From positions 62,001 through 126,000 of the forward strand of contig JAUZTG010000016.1 of the NCBI GenBank assembly GCA_030734395.1: 64,000 nt of DNA. Reading direction: 5' to 3'. The position numbers and the translations under genes were made by a program. Source of the DNA: Sarocladium kiliense. Its lineage: Eukaryota > Ascomycota > Sordariomycetes > Hypocreales > Sarocladiaceae. Position 1 is the stretch's first letter. Every line of letters begins with the position of its first letter. Below, piece by piece: positions 61,667 through 64,000 of the stretch. The notes beneath the pieces are model-generated. The model had not been told where the DNA came from and made no database searches. It worked only from the letters and a program-made list of their open reading frames with translations.

Positions 61667-62848
61667 ATGGCGATGTCTGTGAGTTTCTCATCACTCATAC
61701 CTCTCCTATACTACGCGGCAGCGAGTGTCGCTACCATCCACTGCCTCCGACTTCGCAAGCATGTTCGACTGCTATGCCTCGGGCCAATTCTACTTCTCTC
61801 ATTCTTGTCGCTCGCAAGCTCGAGGAACCTGTCATGGCCGTTCGGGCTCGACAGTACCTTTGCTAGCATGATAGTCTTCTATCTCCCCTACTCCGTCAAG
61901 ATCCTCGCTCTAGAGGACATGCCCTCTCACCCAGAGGTCTCCGTTCAGCCCTGGACCTTCGTCGACTGCTACAGGATATGGAACAACCCAAGGGCCCTAC
62001 CCGGACGCTACACCGCCGTATTAGGGAAGGAAGAGTCACCGGAGAAGAAACGGCCACTACAGAGTTCCGGCCAAGTCTTCACACTCTACCGCGTGTCCAA
62101 GATGGCAGCTCTCTGGGCATTCGATAGCCTCGTCTTCCAACGCCTCCTCATTGCTGCTTTTACAAACGTCACGGCCGCAGACTTCGCGCCACACATGGAA
62201 TTCCTGCCGCTGGACCGCCTGCTGAACATGTCAGCCCACGAGTTCCGCGTACGGAGCATCATGTCGGTGCAATGGATCTGGAGCGCCTATTTCTTCCTCG
62301 AGTTCTACCACTGTCTCCTCTCCATCATCTTTGTATCAATCCTGCGCTTCGACAAGCCAGAAGAGTGGCCTGCCCTGTTCGGTAGTCCCCTGGAGGCAAG
62401 TACCGTCAGGGGCTTCTGGGCCAAATTCTGGCACCGGCTCACCGTCCCGACGTATACTCATTACGCATTGCTCATCAGCCGAAAAGCGCTTGGGATGCGG
62501 GCAGGCTCCCGCGCGGAGAAGACGGTCGTCCCCATGTGCATCTTCCTCTTCGCTGGTCTGTCGCACAGTCTGGTCGGGTGGGCGATGGGCGATGCGGCGC
62601 TCTCACGGGATGTGCTCTTCTTTGTGGTCAACTTTGCCGCCGCTGCAGTTGAGGTTGCCGTCTCAAAGGCGCTGAAGGGGGATACTCAAGCCCGGTGGCC
62701 GTTGCCGCGGATACCGGCACCCTTGCAGAAGTCGCTTGGGCTGGCGGGAGTGTTTCTGTTCTTCTTTTCCGTCGTGCCGATGTGGATGTACCCCAAGGTA
62801 TATCCTAGTATTCTGGCGGCCCAGGCTCAACAGTTTCAATTCTTGTAG
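61667..62848 (+). CDS. MBOAT/wax-synthase-like acyltransferase
   Basis: A single exon of 393 residues from the ATG at 61667. The open frame extends upstream only to a TTG. About eight membrane helices span the protein (for example VSFSSLIPLLYYAAASVATI, LLCLGPILLLSFLSLA, YFFLEFYHCLLSIIFVSIL, DVLFFVVNFAAAAVEVAVS). The signature WPALFGSPLEASTVRGFWAKFWHRL is the conserved block of the wax-synthase domain (MBOAT_2). A His in FLFAGLSHSLVGW is the likely catalytic histidine. In fungi, members of this family acetylate or acylate terpenoid and other secondary metabolites in the ER membrane (for example the TRI7-type). The gene is convergent with a broken dehydrogenase gene, hinting at a decayed secondary-metabolite locus. 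Confidence 0.87.
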   Translation: MAMSVSFSSLIPLLYYAAASVATIHCLRLRKHVRLLCLGPILLLSFLSLASSRNLSWPFGLDSTFASMIVFYLPYSVKILALEDMPSHPEVSVQPWTFVDCYRIWNNPRALPGRYTAVLGKEESPEKKRPLQSSGQVFTLYRVSKMAALWAFDSLVFQRLLIAAFTNVTAADFAPHMEFLPLDRLLNMSAHEFRVRSIMSVQWIWSAYFFLEFYHCLLSIIFVSILRFDKPEEWPALFGSPLEASTVRGFWAKFWHRLTVPTYTHYALLISRKALGMRAGSRAEKTVVPMCIFLFAGLSHSLVGWAMGDAALSRDVLFFVVNFAAAAVEVAVSKALKGDTQARWPLPRIPAPLQKSLGLAGVFLFFFSVVPMWMYPKVYPSILAAQAQQFQFL

Positions 62849-62982
62849 CTAAAATAGACCCGAGGAAGTATCAGGATTCTCAAAGGTGTATATTTACATC
62901 CTAGTTGCGCTATGGTGACGTTATGGCGTAGGGATGATAGCCACTGTCTCGTAACCGATTTCGTATATACTCAACTGGCTCT

Positions 62983-63703
62983 TCATGGTGCCTTACTCAG
63001 ATTTCTTGCCCGCTGATAATACAAGTGGTAGAAAACACGTAAGAGATGTGGTCTCTTGCCGTCACCATAAGCCTCTGCCGGATCGTCCTCATACTCCACT
63101 GCAAACTGCAAGCACAAGGCATTCAAAGCCGACTTGCTAACGGCATATGCCGGGGCCGTGAATTTCCGTGTCTCACTACCTGGAGTTGCCCAGTTTGTCA
63201 TGCTACCGGCGCCAGAGGAAACGAGGACCACTTTCTTTGTTTTCTGCGACTTTGCGAGCAGTGGCAGGAACTTCTCGGTGACGGACATCGTACCCACAAC
63301 ATTGGTTCCTAAAAGTGCCTCGTACGTGGTACGTGAATCGGCACCGGGAGTGCTCACACACGCGATGCCAGCATTGTTTACCAAAACATCTAGGACACCG
63401 TGGTGACTTATCACGGTCCATCAGTAAGCGAGTAAAGAATGCCGGGGGAATGGTCAAGCTAACCGTGTTACATAGTCGACAGCTGCATCGATCGATTTAT
63501 CTGAGCCGAGATCGAGCACCAAAGGTTCGACGTCTAGGCCCTGCTTCTTCAACTGTTCGGCAGATTCATGAACTGCTTGTTCTCGTCTACCCGCCATGAT
63601 GACGCGATTAGTTGTGGTTGGATGAGAGGATATTGGATGTTGCCAATCCGATGCCCTGATTTGCTCCAGTGACTAGAGCAATGGTCTTGCCTCCAGAAGC
63701 CAT
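62983..63703 (-). pseudogene. short-chain dehydrogenase/reductase, disrupted
   Basis: Two exons can be traced: 63703-63464 and 63406-62983, with a 57-bp intron (GTTAGC...AAG). The first exon starts with MASGGKTIALVTGANQGIGL (TGxxxGIG cofactor motif), but codon 32 is a TAA at 63608-63610. Reading resumes one base later as NRVIMAGRREQAVHES, so the frame is shifted by one base. After the intron come DVLVNNAGIA (NNAG), VVLVSSGAGS (catalytic Ser) and the YAVSK catalytic Tyr/Lys, all intact. The frame then ends after GDGKRPHLLRVF without the PG-containing segment that normally follows. Two separate lesions, a shift and a missing C-terminus, suggest a pseudogene. A single sequencing error would explain only the first. 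Confidence 0.75.
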
Positions 63704-64000
63704 GTTGATAAGATTTCTGAGATGATGTAAAACAACTTTCTCTAAAATTTGGATTGCCAGGTGCTAGAGCTAGATCTACTAAGAAAACGCAGCATCCCGA
63801 CTTGAGAGTCGATGCAACATCTACGAATCTATGCAATGGCCATCGATGACTTCGAGGTCTCGCGCATAGGATTTAACGGACTTGAGCCTCTCGACCATAA
63901 AGTTCAAAGGACGACAAGAACCTGCCTCGTGTTCAACCCTTCGGCAAACCACAGGCTGCGGTCATGACCATCGGTGGCAATGATGCCCATTTATCTGAGT
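63704..64000. other. right edge, promoter side of the SDR relic
   Basis: About 300 bp without a supported gene. Confidence 0.4.

Overview
This window reads as nuclear DNA of a filamentous ascomycete (Pezizomycotina). Many genes are split by short introns of about 43-112 bp with GT...AG borders. Several protein types are typical of the group: a CFEM-domain seven-helix receptor, Zn2Cys6 transcription factors, an AA9 lytic polysaccharide monooxygenase, a PLS1-like tetraspanin and an AA1-like secreted protein. No rRNA, convincing tRNA, CRISPR array or intact transposon was seen. The class cannot be fixed from the sequence alone.

Left part (2.3-27 kb), mostly conserved housekeeping genes. These are a GT8 Golgi-type glycosyltransferase (2358-3587 -), the Rgp1 subunit of the Ypt6/Rab6 exchange factor (5867-8479 -), a BRD8/Bdc1-like bromodomain protein (9752-12343 +), the GPI anchor enzyme PIG-A/Gpi3 (12592-14139 -, two exons), a Gfd2-like nuclease-fold gene with an in-frame stop near its start (14643-15544 +), the ribosome-assembly helicase Dbp6 (15727-18366 +), a small Zn2Cys6 protein (18706-19539 -), a DUF2470 membrane protein (20568-21251 -), a six-exon CFEM receptor (21550-23342 -) and a GRE2-like reductase (25656-26759 -).

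Middle part (28.8-42 kb), accessory. A cysteine-rich secreted protein (28853-29525 +) is followed by a compact block of metabolic genes. The block contains an ornithine cyclodeaminase/mu-crystallin family protein, an Fe(II)/2-oxoglutarate dioxygenase, an eight-exon MFS transporter, a D-2-hydroxyacid dehydrogenase and an M20 amidohydrolase. Together these look like a cluster for importing and processing a modified amino acid, which I consider the best candidate here for an undescribed system. An unfamiliar membrane protein (about 40402-41617) and a large Zn2Cys6 regulator (42421-44926 +) lie next to it.

Right part (45-64 kb). Here are a tetraspanin, a short RecQ helicase, a CorA-like membrane protein with a long unassigned N-terminus, an AA1-like secreted protein, an AA9 LPMO, an APH-type kinase, a divergent second SEC11-like signal peptidase, two orphan genes, an MBOAT/wax-synthase-like acyltransferase and a broken short-chain dehydrogenase. 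Intergenic spaces are long (0.5-2.3 kb) and hold several small direct and tandem repeats.

All splice sites were placed by eye from consensus borders and reading-frame continuity, and are inferences without transcript data.
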